Origin: Trebonia sp963774945
Lineage (GTDB): Bacteria > Actinomycetota > Actinomycetes > Streptosporangiales > Streptosporangiaceae
DNA: 64,000 nt
Assembly: GCA_963774945.1 (NCBI GenBank)
Contig: CAVZHA010000015.1
Span: 806,001 to 870,000 of the forward strand
Direction: 5' to 3'
The notes below the pieces were generated by a model that worked only from the letters and a program-made list of their open reading frames with translations, was not told where the DNA came from and made no database searches. The stretch's first letter is position 1, and each line of letters begins with the position of its first letter. Below, piece after piece: positions 9,739 through 19,867 of the stretch. The position numbers and the translations under genes are program-made.

Positions 9739-9752
9739 TTCTTGCTGTTATC
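9739..9752 (+). repeat. Dispersed repeat TTCTTGCTGTTATC, copy 2
   Basis: Identical 14-mer 122 bp after copy 1 in the same orientation. Downstream bases TCGAATGG differ from the other copies. Confidence 0.75.
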
Positions 9753-9817
9753 TCGAATGGGCCGCGCCGGTCGGGAGCGACGGACCACGCGGGGCTGGTG
9801 GGGCCCGGGACGAGGAT

Positions 9818-10111
9818 GCTAAGCGGGCACGCGGGGCGGGAGGGCCCGCGAAGAGAGCGCTAAGCGGGCACGCGGGGCGGGAGGGCCCGCGAAGAGAGCG
9901 CTAAGCGAGGGCGCTAGGCCGACAGAGCCAGGGACAAGGACGCCAAGCGAGGGCGCTAGGCCGACAGAGCCAGGGACGAGGACGCCAAGCGAGGGCGCGG
10001 GGGCGGGCGGGGCCCGGGACGAGGACGCCAAGCGAGGGCGCGGGGGCGGGCGGGGCCCGGGATGAAGGCGCTAAGCGGGGGCGCGGGGCGGGTGAGGCGC
10101 GGGATGTGGGG
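9818..10111. repeat. Seven-unit tandem array, unit 41 to 43 bp
   Basis: Units start at 9818, 9859, 9900, 9942, 9984, 10027 and 10070, each with GCYAAGCG. Lengths run 41, 41, 42, 42, 43, 43, then a degenerate last unit. Adjacent units form three near-identical pairs (1-2, 3-4, 5-6), so the array seems to have grown by duplication of pairs. It lies between the convergent accD and prcA genes. Minus-strand frames through it give 14-residue repeats, but I see no start context or family and treat it as non-coding. Confidence 0.8.
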
Positions 10112-10261
10112 AGGTGAGTGGGCGCGGCGGGTGGGCGGGCTGGGATGCGGCAGTGCCCGGCCTTTCGGGAGGTTGGGCGCTGGTCGGTCGGTGGTCGGTG
10201 GGCGCGGGATGCGGGGTGGGGTGGGACGCGACAGCGCCCAGCATCGTGGGGATGCCGGGCG

Positions 10262-10347
10262 CTGGTGGCGGGTGGCCGCGGGGGGTTGGGCCTGGTGGCG
10301 GGTGGCTGCGCGGTCGGGCCTGGTGGCGGGTGGCCGCAGGGGGGGGT
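10262..10347. repeat. Short G-rich tandem repeat, three units
   Basis: CTGGTGGCGGGTGGC recurs at 10262, 10292 and 10320 (spacing 30 and 28 bp) in G-rich sequence directly beyond the prcA stop. Together with the array at 9818 it fills the 800-bp spacer between the fab operon and the proteasome genes, in which I see no gene. Confidence 0.6.
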
Positions 10348-10359
10348 GGGAGTGGGTGG

Positions 10360-11237
10360 CTACTTGGCTTTGGGGGGCTTGGGGATGCCGTCGTTGCCGG
10401 CGGAGGGGCCGGTGGGGGGATCGTCGGAGGGCGGGGAGGACGCGGGGGCGGGGGTGGTCTCGACGGCGGGCGGGGTCGCGGGGGCGGCGGAGCGGGACTC
10501 GGCGATCAGTTCCTCGAGGCGCGGGCCCTGGAGGCGGCGGAACGTGCGGTGGGCGCGGGCGCGGTCGAGGATCGCGACCTCGAGCTGGGCGGCGGTCAGC
10601 TCGGCGGGGGCGCCGTTGGCCGCCGTCGAGCTGCCGGCGGCGCCCGAGCGCGGCCGGCGGGGCTGACGCGGCGGCGGTCAGGGCGGTCATGCGCCGCGCC
10701 GAGGGCCTCCGTCAGCGACATGTTGTCGGAGAACGCTTCCTTCAGGGCGGCCGAGACCTGGTCGGCCTGGCCGCCGAAGGCGACGAAGCCAGGCTCGTCG
10801 GAGACCGAGCCGTCCCACGAGATGCGGTAGATCTGGTCGTCGTCCGGCCGCGCGCCGACCTCGGCGACCACGATCTCCACCTCGTACGGCTTCATCGACT
10901 CGGTGAAGCTGGTGCCGAGCTGCTGGGCGTACCAGTTCGCGAGGCCGCGGGCGGTGACGTCGCCGCGGTCGAACGAGTAGCCGGTGAGGTCGGCGTAGGT
11001 GACGCCGGCCTTGCGCAGCACCTCGTACTCGTTGTACCGGCCGACGGCGGCGAACGCGATGCGGTCGTAGATCTCGCTGATCTTGTGCAGCACGGTCGAC
11101 GCGTTCGGCGTCGCCATCAGGATGCCGCCCGCGTACTGCAGCACCACCGAGCTGCGGCTTCGCCCCACGCCCTTGCGCGCGTAGTCGGACTTGTCACGCA
11201 TCTGCTGTTCAGGCGACACGTAAAACGGCATAGACAC
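10360..11237 (-). CDS. prcA: 20S proteasome alpha subunit; apparent frameshifts near the 3' end
   Basis: PrcA forms the outer gating rings of the actinobacterial proteasome. The N-terminus (MPFYVSPEQQMRDKSDYARKG) is the gate segment, followed by SSVVLQYAGGILM, FAAVGRYNEYE and DVTARGLANWYAQQLG. I prefer GTG 11237, which has AAAGGAAG 8 nt upstream and gives MSMPFYV as in relatives, over ATG 11231. After SLTEALGAA the frame shifts twice (near 10690 and 10650), continuing with ELTAAQLEVAILDRARAHR and a Pro/Thr-rich tail ending GIPKPPKAK. The last gene of arc-dop-pup-prcB-prcA; pafA is not beside it. Confidence 0.9.
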
Positions 11238-11313
11238 CGCGGGCGCTTCCTTTGCTGTCGAGGGTGAGCAGGGCCGATCGGGGCGGGTTGCCTTCAGACG
11301 TCGCCGACGCCGG

Positions 11314-12193
11314 TCAGCTGGCCGTCCTGAGCGGGGCGTTGGGACCGTCGGGGGACTGCATCCGGCCGGCCACGACCTGCTCCGCGACCTCGGCGGCCTC
11401 GGATTCTGGCAGCCGCCGGAAGCCGTCGTCGGTGATCGTGGCGACGATCGGGAAGAGCTGCCTGGTGAGGTCGGGCCCACCGGTGGCCGAGTCGTCGTCG
11501 GCCGCGTCGTAGAGCGCCTGCACGCAGGCGAGCGACCGCGTCGGAGGTCGGACATGTCGTCGCGGTAGAGCTTCTTGAGCGAGCCCTGGGCGAAGATCGA
11601 GCCGGAGCCGATCGAGTAGAAGCGGTGCTCCTCGTACGGGCCGCCGGCCACGTCGTAGCTGAAGATCCGGCCGACCCCGGTCTCTTCGTCGTACCCGGTG
11701 AACAGCGGGACGACGGCGAGGCCCTGCATCGCCGGGCCGAGGTTGTCCCTGACCATCTTGGCCAGCCGGTTCGCCTTGCCCTCGAGGGAGAGCGACCGGC
11801 CCTCCATCTTCTCGTAGTGCTCGAGCTCGACCTGGAACAGCCGGACGAACTCGATCCCGATGGCGAACACGCCCGCGATCGCCATCGCCGAGAACTCGTC
11901 GCTGCGGAACACCTTCTCGACGTCCCGCTTGGAGATCATGTTGCCGGCGGTCGCCCGGCGGTCGCCCGCCATCACCACGCCGCGCTCGCAGGCCGCGGCC
12001 ACGATCGTGGTGGCGTGCGGCAGGTTCTTGATCACCTCGTTGTTGGCGTCGCCGGCCGGGGAGATCCCGGCCGCGGAATCCGACCGGGCAGCAGGTCCGG
12101 CGCGTAGCCGGCGAGGAAGTCGGTGAAGGACGGGACCCGAGCCGTCATGAACGCGGCCGGCTGTCCTGCCGTGCCGCCGAAGAACTCTCCCAC
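11314..12193 (-). CDS. prcB: 20S proteasome beta subunit; apparent frameshifts
   Basis: PrcB is the threonine-protease ring subunit. The propeptide (FTDFLAGYAPDLLP) is followed by PHATTIVAAACERG; cleavage before TTIVA exposes the catalytic Thr. Conserved MAGDRRATAGNMISKRDVEKVF follows. GTG 12193 is preceded by AGAGAGG at a good distance, so I prefer it to the upstream GTG 12235. A base seems lost in the C run near 12087 (LLP then SDSAAG), and two extra C occur near 11560 and 11549 (MSDL, DAVA, CVQALYDAADDD). The C-terminus has the usual FRRLPESEAAEVAEQVV region. Confidence 0.9.
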
Positions 12194-12322
12194 GCCGCCG
12201 CCTCTCTGGTGACTCTGATGTTCTTGTGCCGACACTACCGTCCGTTGTGAACGCTGTTAAAGCTGGTTTGTTCTGCTGACCGCGAACCCCGCCGGCCACC
12301 GTGCCGACGGGATTCGGATCAA

Positions 12323-12532
12323 CTACTGGCCGCCCTTTTGCACGTAGGAGCGGACGAACTCCTCAGCGTTCTCCTCGAGCACCTCGTCGATCTCGTCGAG
12401 GATCGCGTCCACGTCGTCGGAGAGCTTTTCGTGCCGCTCCTTGACCTCTTCGGTCGACGCCGCCTGGTCCTCTTCGGTCTCGTCGGTGCGGCGCGTGGTC
12501 TGCCGCTGGCCACCCTTGTCGTTCGTCGCCAT
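12323..12532 (-). CDS. pup: Prokaryotic ubiquitin-like protein Pup
   Basis: This intact 69-residue, mostly charged and disordered protein ends in YVQKGGQ. The C-terminal Gln means that Dop must deamidate it to Glu before PafA can ligate it to lysines of target proteins. The central helix region HEKLSDDVDAILDEIDEVLEE binds the coiled coil of Arc/Mpa. AAGGAGG lies 8 nt before the ATG. It sits between dop and prcB, as is usual. Confidence 0.97.
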   Translation of the reverse strand: MATNDKGGQRQTTRRTDETEEDQAASTEEVKERHEKLSDDVDAILDEIDEVLEENAEEFVRSYVQKGGQ

Positions 12533-12540
12533 CTGCGGTA

Positions 12541-12553
12541 CCTCCTTCGGAGG
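12541..12553 (-). promoter_or_regulatory. pup Shine-Dalgarno inside a perfect inverted repeat
   Basis: CCTCC-TTC-GGAGG spans the ribosome site of pup. On the mRNA strand CCTCC could pair with the GGAGG of the Shine-Dalgarno and hide it. A second repeat, AGGGGC/GCCCCT, lies just upstream. Control of Pup translation is possible but only inferred. Confidence 0.4.
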
Positions 12554-12761
12554 GGCGCCTGCCCCTCGACAGTTCTAACGTTATCCTCGCCCGCCGGAGT
12601 CCCGCCCAACCCTGCGCGCTTACATTGGAATCAAGTTGCTGCCTGCTCTTGGCGCTGGGTGGGTGGCCCGACATCCTCGCTTGGGGGTCCGGGGGTGTCC
12701 CCCGGGATAGCACAGCATCGGGCTGGCCGGCCAGCGCATCGGGGGGACGGGGGCCGGGGGC

Positions 12762-12818
12762 CGGGGGTGATCGGGGGCGCCGGGGGTGATCGGGGGCGCC
12801 GGGGGTGATCGGGGGCGG
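12762..12818. repeat. 19-bp tandem repeat, three units
   Basis: CGGGGGTGATCGGGGGCGC occurs at 12762, 12781 and 12800 (the last unit ends GGG). It is part of a 300-bp G-rich block between the conserved end of dop and pup. Confidence 0.8.
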
Positions 12819-12822
12819 GAGC

Positions 12823-12882
12823 CCCCGATGCTGGAGGGCTGTCCCCGATGCTGGAGGGCTGTCCCCGATGCCGGAGGGCCGC
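12823..12882. repeat. 20-bp tandem repeat, three units plus degenerate ones
   Basis: CCCCGATGCTGGAGGGCTGT occurs at 12823 and 12843, with a variant at 12863; weaker CCCCATG-containing units continue to about 12935, where the conserved Dop coding sequence ends. Confidence 0.75.
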
Positions 12883-12932
12883 CCCCATGACGGAGAAGAG
12901 CGGGCGGGGAGCCCCCATGCGCGGAAGACTGT

Positions 12933-14462
12933 CCCCCCGGACGATAACTGCTGCTGGGTGAGGGCGGCGACCAGCTCGGCGGCGGTCCTGCAGCGGTCGA
13001 GGAGGCCGCCGACGTGGGCCTTGGTGCCGCGCAGGGGCTCGAGCGTGGGCACCCGCTGGAGCGAGTCGCGGCCGGGGACGTCGAAGATCACCGAGTCCCA
13101 GGACGCGGCCGCCACCGAGTCCGCGTACTGCCGCAGGCAGCGGCCGCGGAAGTAGGCCCTGGTGTCCTCGGGCGGGTTGTCGATCGCCCAGTCGATCGCC
13201 GCTCGTCGGTCATCCGCATCATCCGGCCGCGGATGGCGAGCCGGTTGTAGAGGCCCTTCTCCTGCCGGACGTCGGCGTACTGGAGGTCGAACAGCGCGAG
13301 CTTGGGCGCGTCCCAGCCGAGGTTCTCCCGACGCCGGTACCCCTCGAGCAGCTCGAGCTTGGCGACCCAGTCCAGCTCGCGGGAGAGCTGCATCGGGTCC
13401 TCGGCCAGCCGGGTGAGGACCGACTCCCAGCGGTCGAGCACGTCCGCCGTCATCGGGTCGACGTCGGACCCGTAGCGGTCCTCGGTGAACTTCCTGGCCA
13501 GCTCCAGGTACTCGGTCTGGAGCTGGACGGCGGTCATCTTGCGGCCGTCCCGCAGCGTCACCAGGTGCTTCAGCGACGGGTCGTGGGAGACCGCGCGCAG
13601 GTCGGCCACCGGGGTCTCGAGGGACAGGTCGGAGTTGAAGAACTTGTCCTCGATCATCGCCAGCACCAGCGCGGTGGTGCCCATCTTCAGGTAGGTCGCC
13701 ACCTCGCTCAGGTTGGCGTCGCCGATGATCACGTGCAGCCGCCGGTACTTCTCCGGGTCGGCGTGCGGTTCGTCGCGGGTGTTGATGATCGGCCGCTTGA
13801 GCGTCGTCTCGAGGCCGACCTCGACCTCGAAGAAGTCCGCCCGCTGGCTGAGCTGGAACCCGGTCCCGCGGCCGTCGGCGCCGATCCCGACCCGGCCCGC
13901 GCCGGTGATCACCTGGCGGGTGACGAAGAACGGGGTCAGGTTCTTGACGATGTCGGCGAACGGGCGTCGAGCGGCGCATGAGGTAGTTCTCATGGGTGCC
14001 GTAGGAGACGCCCTTGTTGTCGGTGTTGTTCTTGTACAGGTGGATCGGGTGGCTGCCGGGCACGGTGGCGGCCTGGGCGGCGGCCGCCGCCATGATCCGC
14101 TCGCCCGCCTTGTCCCAGATCACCACGGACAGCGGGTTGGTGCACTCGGGGGCCGAGTACTCCGGGTGCGCGTGGTCGACGTAGAGCCGCGCCCCGTTGG
14201 TCAAGATGACGTTGGCAAGCCCCAGGTCCTCGTCGGTCAGCTGGGTTGAGTCGGCCGACTCGCGCGCCAGGTCGAATCCCCTGGCGTCCCGGAGCGGGTT
14301 CTCTTCCTCGAAGTCCCACCGGGCGCGGCGCGCCCGGGCGGCGGTGGCCGCCTGGTAGGCATTGACGATCTGCGATGAGGTCACCATCGCGTTGGCGCCC
14401 GGCTGTCCCGGTACGGAGATGCCGTACTCGGTCTCGGCGCTCATGACCCGCAGCACGCTCAT
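12933..14462 (-). CDS. dop: Deamidase/depupylase Dop; two apparent frameshifts and no stop at the expected end
   Basis: Dop deamidates the C-terminal Gln of Pup and removes Pup from targets, using bound nucleotide in a glutamine-synthetase-like fold. Strong blocks: SAETEYGISVPG, RARRARWDFEEENPLRDARGFD, NGARLYVDHAHPEY, HLYKNNTDNKG, SQRADFFEVEVGLETT and AYFRGRCLRQYADSVAAASWDS. An extra G near 13970 (STP then FADIVKNL) and a missing base near 13206 (TDER then AIDWAIDN) shift the frame. The family end (TAAELVAALTQQ..LSSGG) is reached at 12933, but no stop follows. The frame stays open through the G-rich repeats to 12363, overlapping pup out of frame. Confidence 0.9.
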
Positions 14463-14538
14463 AGTTGTTCAGCGTAGTGCCGGCAGACACCATTGGCTGC
14501 CGGCCCGCTCCTGCCAGTAACGGTTGAGCACGGTTCGA

Positions 14539-16338
14539 TCAAAGGTACTGACCGGTGTTCGCGACCGTGTCGATGGACCGGCCCGCCTCGGTGCCCTGCT
14601 TGCCGGAGACCAGGGTGCGGATGTAGACGATGCGCTCGCCCTTCTTGCCGGAGATGCGCGCCCAGTCGTCGGGGTTGGTGGTGTTGGGCAGGTCCTCGTT
14701 CTCGCTGAACTCGTCCACGCAGGCGGCGAGGAGATGAGCGACGCGGATGCCCTTCTGGCCGGTGTCGAGGAACTGCTTGATGGCCATCTGCTTGGCGCGG
14801 GCCACGATGTTCTCGATCATGGCGCCGGAGTTGAAGTCCTTGAAGTACAGGACTTCCTTGTCGCCGTTGGCGTAGGTGACCTCGAGGAAGCGGTTCTCCT
14901 CGGTCTCGGTGTACATCCGCTCGACGGTCCGCTGGATCATCGCGTCCACCGTCTCCTGCTCAGAGCCGCCGTGCTCCTTGACGTCGTCGGGGTGCAGCGG
15001 CAGGTCGGTGAGCACGTACTTGGAGAAGATGTCCTTGGCCGCCTCGGCGTCCGGCCGCTCGATCTTGATCTTGACGTCCAGGCGGCCGGGCCGCAGGATC
15101 GCCGGGTCGATCATGTCCTCGCGGTTGGAGGCGCCGATGACGATGACGTTCTCCAGGCCCTCGACGCCGTCGATCTCCGACAGCAGCTGGGGGACGATGG
15201 TGTTCTCCACGTCGGAGGAGACACCGGACCCTCGGGTGCGGAAGATCGAGTCCATCTCGTCGAAGAACACGATCACCGGCATGCCCTCGGAGGCCTTCTC
15301 ACGGGCGCGCTGGAAGACCAGGCGGATGTGCCGCTCGGTCTCGCCGACGTACTTGTTGAGCAGCTCCGGGCCCTTGATGTTGAGGAAGAAGGACTTGCCC
15401 TCGGCGGGCTTCTTCGCCCCGGTGAGGCCGGCCGCGGCGTCCGCCGCCGCCTTGGTCTGGACCTGCTTGGCGAGGGAGTTGGCGACCGCCTTGGCGATGA
15501 GCGTCTTGCCGCAGCCGGGAGGGCCGTAGAGCAGGACGCCCTTGGGCGGCCGGAGCTGGTGCTCCTTGTAGAGGTCGGCGTGCAGGTAGGGCAGCTCGAT
15601 GGCGTCCCTGATCTGCTCGATCTGAGAGGTCAGACCGCCGATGTCGGTGTAGGCGATGTCGGGGACCTCTTCGAGGATGAGCTCCTCGACCTCGGCCTTC
15701 GGTATCCGCTCGTAGACGTAGCCGGACCTGGGCTCGAGCAGCAGGGAGTCCCCGCTGCGGAGCACCGAGTCCATCAGCGGCGCGGCCAGCCTGACCACCC
15801 GCTCCTCATCGGCGTGCGAGATCACCAGGGCGCGCTCGCCGTCGGCGAGCAGCTCCTTGAGCATGACGATCTCGCCGATGGTCTCGTAACCCTGGGCGAT
15901 GACGACGTTGAGCGCCTCGTTGAGCACGACCTCCTGGCCGGGCTTGAGCTCGTCCAAGTCGATGTTGGGGCTGACGTTGACCCGCATCTTGCGGCCGCCG
16001 GTGAATACGTCGGCCGTGTTGTCCTCGCAGACGGCAAGGAAGATGCCGAAGCCGGACGGCGGCTGCGCCAGCCGGTCGACCTCCTCCTTGAGCGCCACGA
16101 TCTGGTCTCGTGCCTCGCGCAGCGTCGAAGCCAGCCGCTCATTCTGAGTGGTGACCGACGTGAGCGAGGACTCTGTCTCGCGGAGCCGCTCTTCGAGCAA
16201 GCGGACCTGACGTGGTGAATCGGCCAGCCTTCGGCGCAGAACGGCGATCTCTTCATCGAGGAAGGAGATCTGCGCGGTAAGGCTGCCCACCTCATCCTCG
16301 TGCCGAGAACCCCGCCCGCTCTCGTCCCTAGCTACCAC
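14539..16338 (-). CDS. arc: Proteasome-associated AAA ATPase (Arc/Mpa)
   Basis: This is an intact 599-residue ring ATPase that unfolds pupylated proteins into the 20S core. Order: N-terminal coiled coil (EEIAVLRRRLADSP to LKEEVDRLAQPP), OB domains, then the AAA domain with Walker A GPPGCGKT, Walker B VIVFFDEMDS and sensor IVIGASNRED. It ends with the proteasome-docking tail GQYL. I chose GTG 16338 because AGGAGG lies 8 nt upstream and the resulting N-terminus matches relatives. The frame itself is open to 16434. No indel is seen, unlike its neighbours dop and prcB. Confidence 0.95.
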   Translation of the reverse strand: MVARDESGRGSRHEDEVGSLTAQISFLDEEIAVLRRRLADSPRQVRLLEERLRETESSLTSVTTQNERLASTLREARDQIVALKEEVDRLAQPPSGFGIFLAVCEDNTADVFTGGRKMRVNVSPNIDLDELKPGQEVVLNEALNVVIAQGYETIGEIVMLKELLADGERALVISHADEERVVRLAAPLMDSVLRSGDSLLLEPRSGYVYERIPKAEVEELILEEVPDIAYTDIGGLTSQIEQIRDAIELPYLHADLYKEHQLRPPKGVLLYGPPGCGKTLIAKAVANSLAKQVQTKAAADAAAGLTGAKKPAEGKSFFLNIKGPELLNKYVGETERHIRLVFQRAREKASEGMPVIVFFDEMDSIFRTRGSGVSSDVENTIVPQLLSEIDGVEGLENVIVIGASNREDMIDPAILRPGRLDVKIKIERPDAEAAKDIFSKYVLTDLPLHPDDVKEHGGSEQETVDAMIQRTVERMYTETEENRFLEVTYANGDKEVLYFKDFNSGAMIENIVARAKQMAIKQFLDTGQKGIRVAHLLAACVDEFSENEDLPNTTNPDDWARISGKKGERIVYIRTLVSGKQGTEAGRSIDTVANTGQYL

Positions 16339-16513
16339 GGCCCTCACCTCCTCCCGGGGAGTATGAACTAACTCGACCTTACCTATCTGGCGGTCTTTCC
16401 TAACATCCCAGCGAGTACTCGATTGGTCACGCATCCCGCTTGCGGGCGAGAAACCGCAGGCCAGAGACTTGCGATCAGCACAGAGTTATATTTCTGTCAC
16501 GTATTGTGGTTAT

Positions 16514-17509
16514 TCACTCGGCGGACGGCTCCGCGTCACCCTCGGGAAGCGATCCCTTGGCCGGGCGGCGCCGCCGAGCGGGCGGCGTCACCCCGTCCGC
16601 GAGCCGCCGCGCGGTCACCAGAAACCCGGTGTGGCCGATCATCCGGTGGTCCGGCCGGACCGCGAGCCCCTCCACGTGCCAGCCTCGGTAGAGGGTCTCC
16701 CAGGCGGCCGGCTCGTAGAACGAGCCGTGCCCCCGCAGTTCCTCCACGATCCGCGACAGCTGGGTCGTGGTGGCGACGTAGCAGCAGATCAGCCCGCCGG
16801 GGATGAGGGCGCGGGCCGCCTCGGCGACGTTCTCCCAGGGAGCCAGCATGTCGAGGATCACCCGGTCGAAGGTGCCGCCGCCCACGGCGGTGCCTGAGTC
16901 GGAGTCGGGCGCGCCGGGGCCGTCCTGCGCGCCGTCCTGGCCTGAGTCTTTCCTGAGGGAGTAGGCCCGGTCCGTTCGATAACTCGGGTCAAGGGCAGCC
17001 CTGGCCGACAGCGGGGCGGAGACCAGCCGCCACCACCCGGGGACCTCTCCGAAATATTTTCTTACGTTTTCCCTGGCGATCTCGGCGAAGTCGGCCCTGG
17101 CCTCGAACGAGACCACCTCGCCGTCCGGGCCGGTCGCCCGCAGCAGCCAGCAGGAGAGCGCGCCCGAGCCCGCCCCTGCCTCAAGCACCCGGGCGCCGGG
17201 GAAGACGTCGGCGTAGGCGAGGATCTGGGCCGCGTCCTTGGGGTAGACGATGGTCGCGCCGCGCTTCATCGCCAGCGTGAAGTCGGCCAGCAGGGGGCGC
17301 AGGGCCACGTACTGGGTGCCGCTGGTGGCGGTCACCACGCTGCCCTCGGGCGCGCCGATGAGGTCATCGTGACTGAGCGCCCCCCGGTGGGTGTGGAACG
17401 ACGCCCCGGGTTGCAGGACTATCTGGTGCATCCGGCCCTTGGGGTCGGTGAGCTGCACCTGGTCTCCGGCCGCGAACGGGCCGCGCTGAGCTGCCTTGCG
17501 CTGTGTCAC
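16514..17509 (-). CDS. trmI: tRNA (adenine-58-N1)-methyltransferase TrmI
   Basis: This intact 331-residue protein carries an N-terminal small barrel (GDQVQLTDPKGRMHQIVL, PGASFHTHRG) and a Rossmann methyltransferase with the SAM motif VLEAGAGSGALS. RVILDML and the C-terminal WHVEGLAVRPDHRMIGHTGFL are diagnostic for TrmI, which makes m1A58 in tRNA. A Gly/Ser/Asp-rich insert (about residues 190-225) between the SAM domain halves contains a copy of the GGTCCGTTCGATA motif (16969-16981, plus strand). trmI beside arc is common in actinobacteria. Confidence 0.92.
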   Translation of the reverse strand: MTQRKAAQRGPFAAGDQVQLTDPKGRMHQIVLQPGASFHTHRGALSHDDLIGAPEGSVVTATSGTQYVALRPLLADFTLAMKRGATIVYPKDAAQILAYADVFPGARVLEAGAGSGALSCWLLRATGPDGEVVSFEARADFAEIARENVRKYFGEVPGWWRLVSAPLSARAALDPSYRTDRAYSLRKDSGQDGAQDGPGAPDSDSGTAVGGGTFDRVILDMLAPWENVAEAARALIPGGLICCYVATTTQLSRIVEELRGHGSFYEPAAWETLYRGWHVEGLAVRPDHRMIGHTGFLVTARRLADGVTPPARRRRPAKGSLPEGDAEPSAE

Positions 17510-17528
17510 CCGGTCAGGGTAGCGACCG

Positions 17529-18668
17529 TCAGACGCCGGCGAAGACCTGGTCGAGGTCGCGGGCGGCGAGCACGCCGTAGACCTCGCCGCTCTGCTCGGT
17601 CAGCAGGTACTCGGTCGCCGGGGCGCGGCGCAGCGCGTCGAGCAGCGCCATGCCGCCGATGTCGGCGTTGAGCACCATGCTCGGGTCGATCGTCCGGGCC
17701 AGCGTGCCGACGTCGATCCAGGGGCGGCGCTCGACCGGGACGGCCATCACCGCGGTCTCGTTGACGATCGCGATCGGGGTGCTCTCGTGGTCGACGACGA
17801 CGATGGCGCGGGCGCCGGCCTCGTCCGCCCGCCTGACCGCCTCCGCCAGCGGGGTGCTGGCCGGCACCGAGACGGCCTTGCGCGCCAGCTTGCGGGCCTG
17901 CAGCGCGGGCAGCCGCTCACGGAACCTGGTCGCCTTGATCGACTGGGTCGCGCCGGTCCACATGAACCCGGCGATCACGATCACCCAGAGCGTGGACACC
18001 ATGTCACCGCCGGCCAGCCCGCCGGTGAAGAACGGGACCGCGAGCAGCCCGATCGCCAGGACCCGGCCGGTCCAGGCGGCGGCGAGGGTGGCGGTGCTCG
18101 GTTTCTTGGTGATCGCCCAGATCACCGCCCGCAGCATCCGGCCGCCGTCGAGCGGCAGGCCGGGCAGCAGGTTGAAGATCCCGACGATGATGTTGGCGAA
18201 CACCAGCTGCCTGATCAGCGCGCCGGCGATGCCGGTGTTGGCGACCTGGTAGAGGCCCCAGCCGATGCCGCCGAGGACCAGCGAGAGGGCCGGGCCCGCG
18301 GCGGCGATCGCGAACTCGCGGCCGGGGGTGGGCGCCTCCCGGTCGATCTCGGAGACGCCGCCGAGCGGCCACAGCACGATGCGGCGGACCGGGAGGCCGT
18401 AGCCGCGGGCCACGACCGAGTGGCTCAGCTCGTGGAAGAGCACCGAGACGTAGAGCAGGACCACGAACGCGGCCGCGACCAGGTATCTGGTGGTGGTGCC
18501 CTGCAGGCTGCCCGACAGCTCGTTGGCGTAGATGACGATGAAGACGCCGGCGATGATGAACCAGTACGGCGAGACGTGCACGGGGATACCGAACGGCTTC
18601 GCAACGACGAAACCGCCGCCCTGCCGCGAACCGCGCTGCCTCGGCTGCTCCTCCTGGCCACTTGCCAC
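17529..18668 (-). CDS. Site-2-type intramembrane zinc protease with CBS domains
   Basis: This M50B rhomboid-like-independent protease has 379 residues. The zinc motif HELSH lies in a membrane segment near residue 80, and the third ligand in LLPGLPLDGGRM near residue 165. About six hydrophobic segments precede a cytoplasmic pair of CBS-like sequences (VSVPASTPLAEAVRRADEAG and the C-terminal third). Relatives (mycobacterial Rip3-like proteins) cut membrane-embedded regulators. Which protein this one cuts is not shown. It starts divergently from the nuclease gene next door. Confidence 0.88.
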   Translation of the reverse strand: MASGQEEQPRQRGSRQGGGFVVAKPFGIPVHVSPYWFIIAGVFIVIYANELSGSLQGTTTRYLVAAAFVVLLYVSVLFHELSHSVVARGYGLPVRRIVLWPLGGVSEIDREAPTPGREFAIAAAGPALSLVLGGIGWGLYQVANTGIAGALIRQLVFANIIVGIFNLLPGLPLDGGRMLRAVIWAITKKPSTATLAAAWTGRVLAIGLLAVPFFTGGLAGGDMVSTLWVIVIAGFMWTGATQSIKATRFRERLPALQARKLARKAVSVPASTPLAEAVRRADEAGARAIVVVDHESTPIAIVNETAVMAVPVERRPWIDVGTLARTIDPSMVLNADIGGMALLDALRRAPATEYLLTEQSGEVYGVLAARDLDQVFAGV

Positions 18669-18867
18669 GAGTCTGATGCTACGTGCAATCGGCGGTGGCG
18701 CGGGTCACCTGGGAGCTTCGGGTTCGCTGTGGGCGGCCGGCCGGGGGGTGGCGGTCACCCGGCCGGCCCGGCGCGAACCGTGCGCGAGTGCGTCCGGCGA
18801 TGCTCCGGGCGCGGGCGAGCTTCTGGTTGCCTGCGAAATGTCGGTGGACTGCCCTACGGTGGGGCCT

Positions 18868-19860
<993 letters not shown>

Positions 19861-19867
19861 ATTAGGT

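Noticed and set aside
9819..10031. Repeat protein with LGVLVPGSVGLAPS units on the minus strand
   Set aside because: The frame simply translates the 42-bp tandem units. Units of 41 and 43 bp break the phase, and there is no ribosome site or signal.
9818..10111. CRISPR-like array
   Set aside because: Units are contiguous with no unique spacers and no cas genes are present.
14524..16218. Long plus-strand open frame (564 codons) across arc
   Set aside because: Arc is conserved end to end on the minus strand. The opposite frame is rich in Val, Leu, Asp and Gly with no family features, the usual antisense shadow in high-GC DNA.
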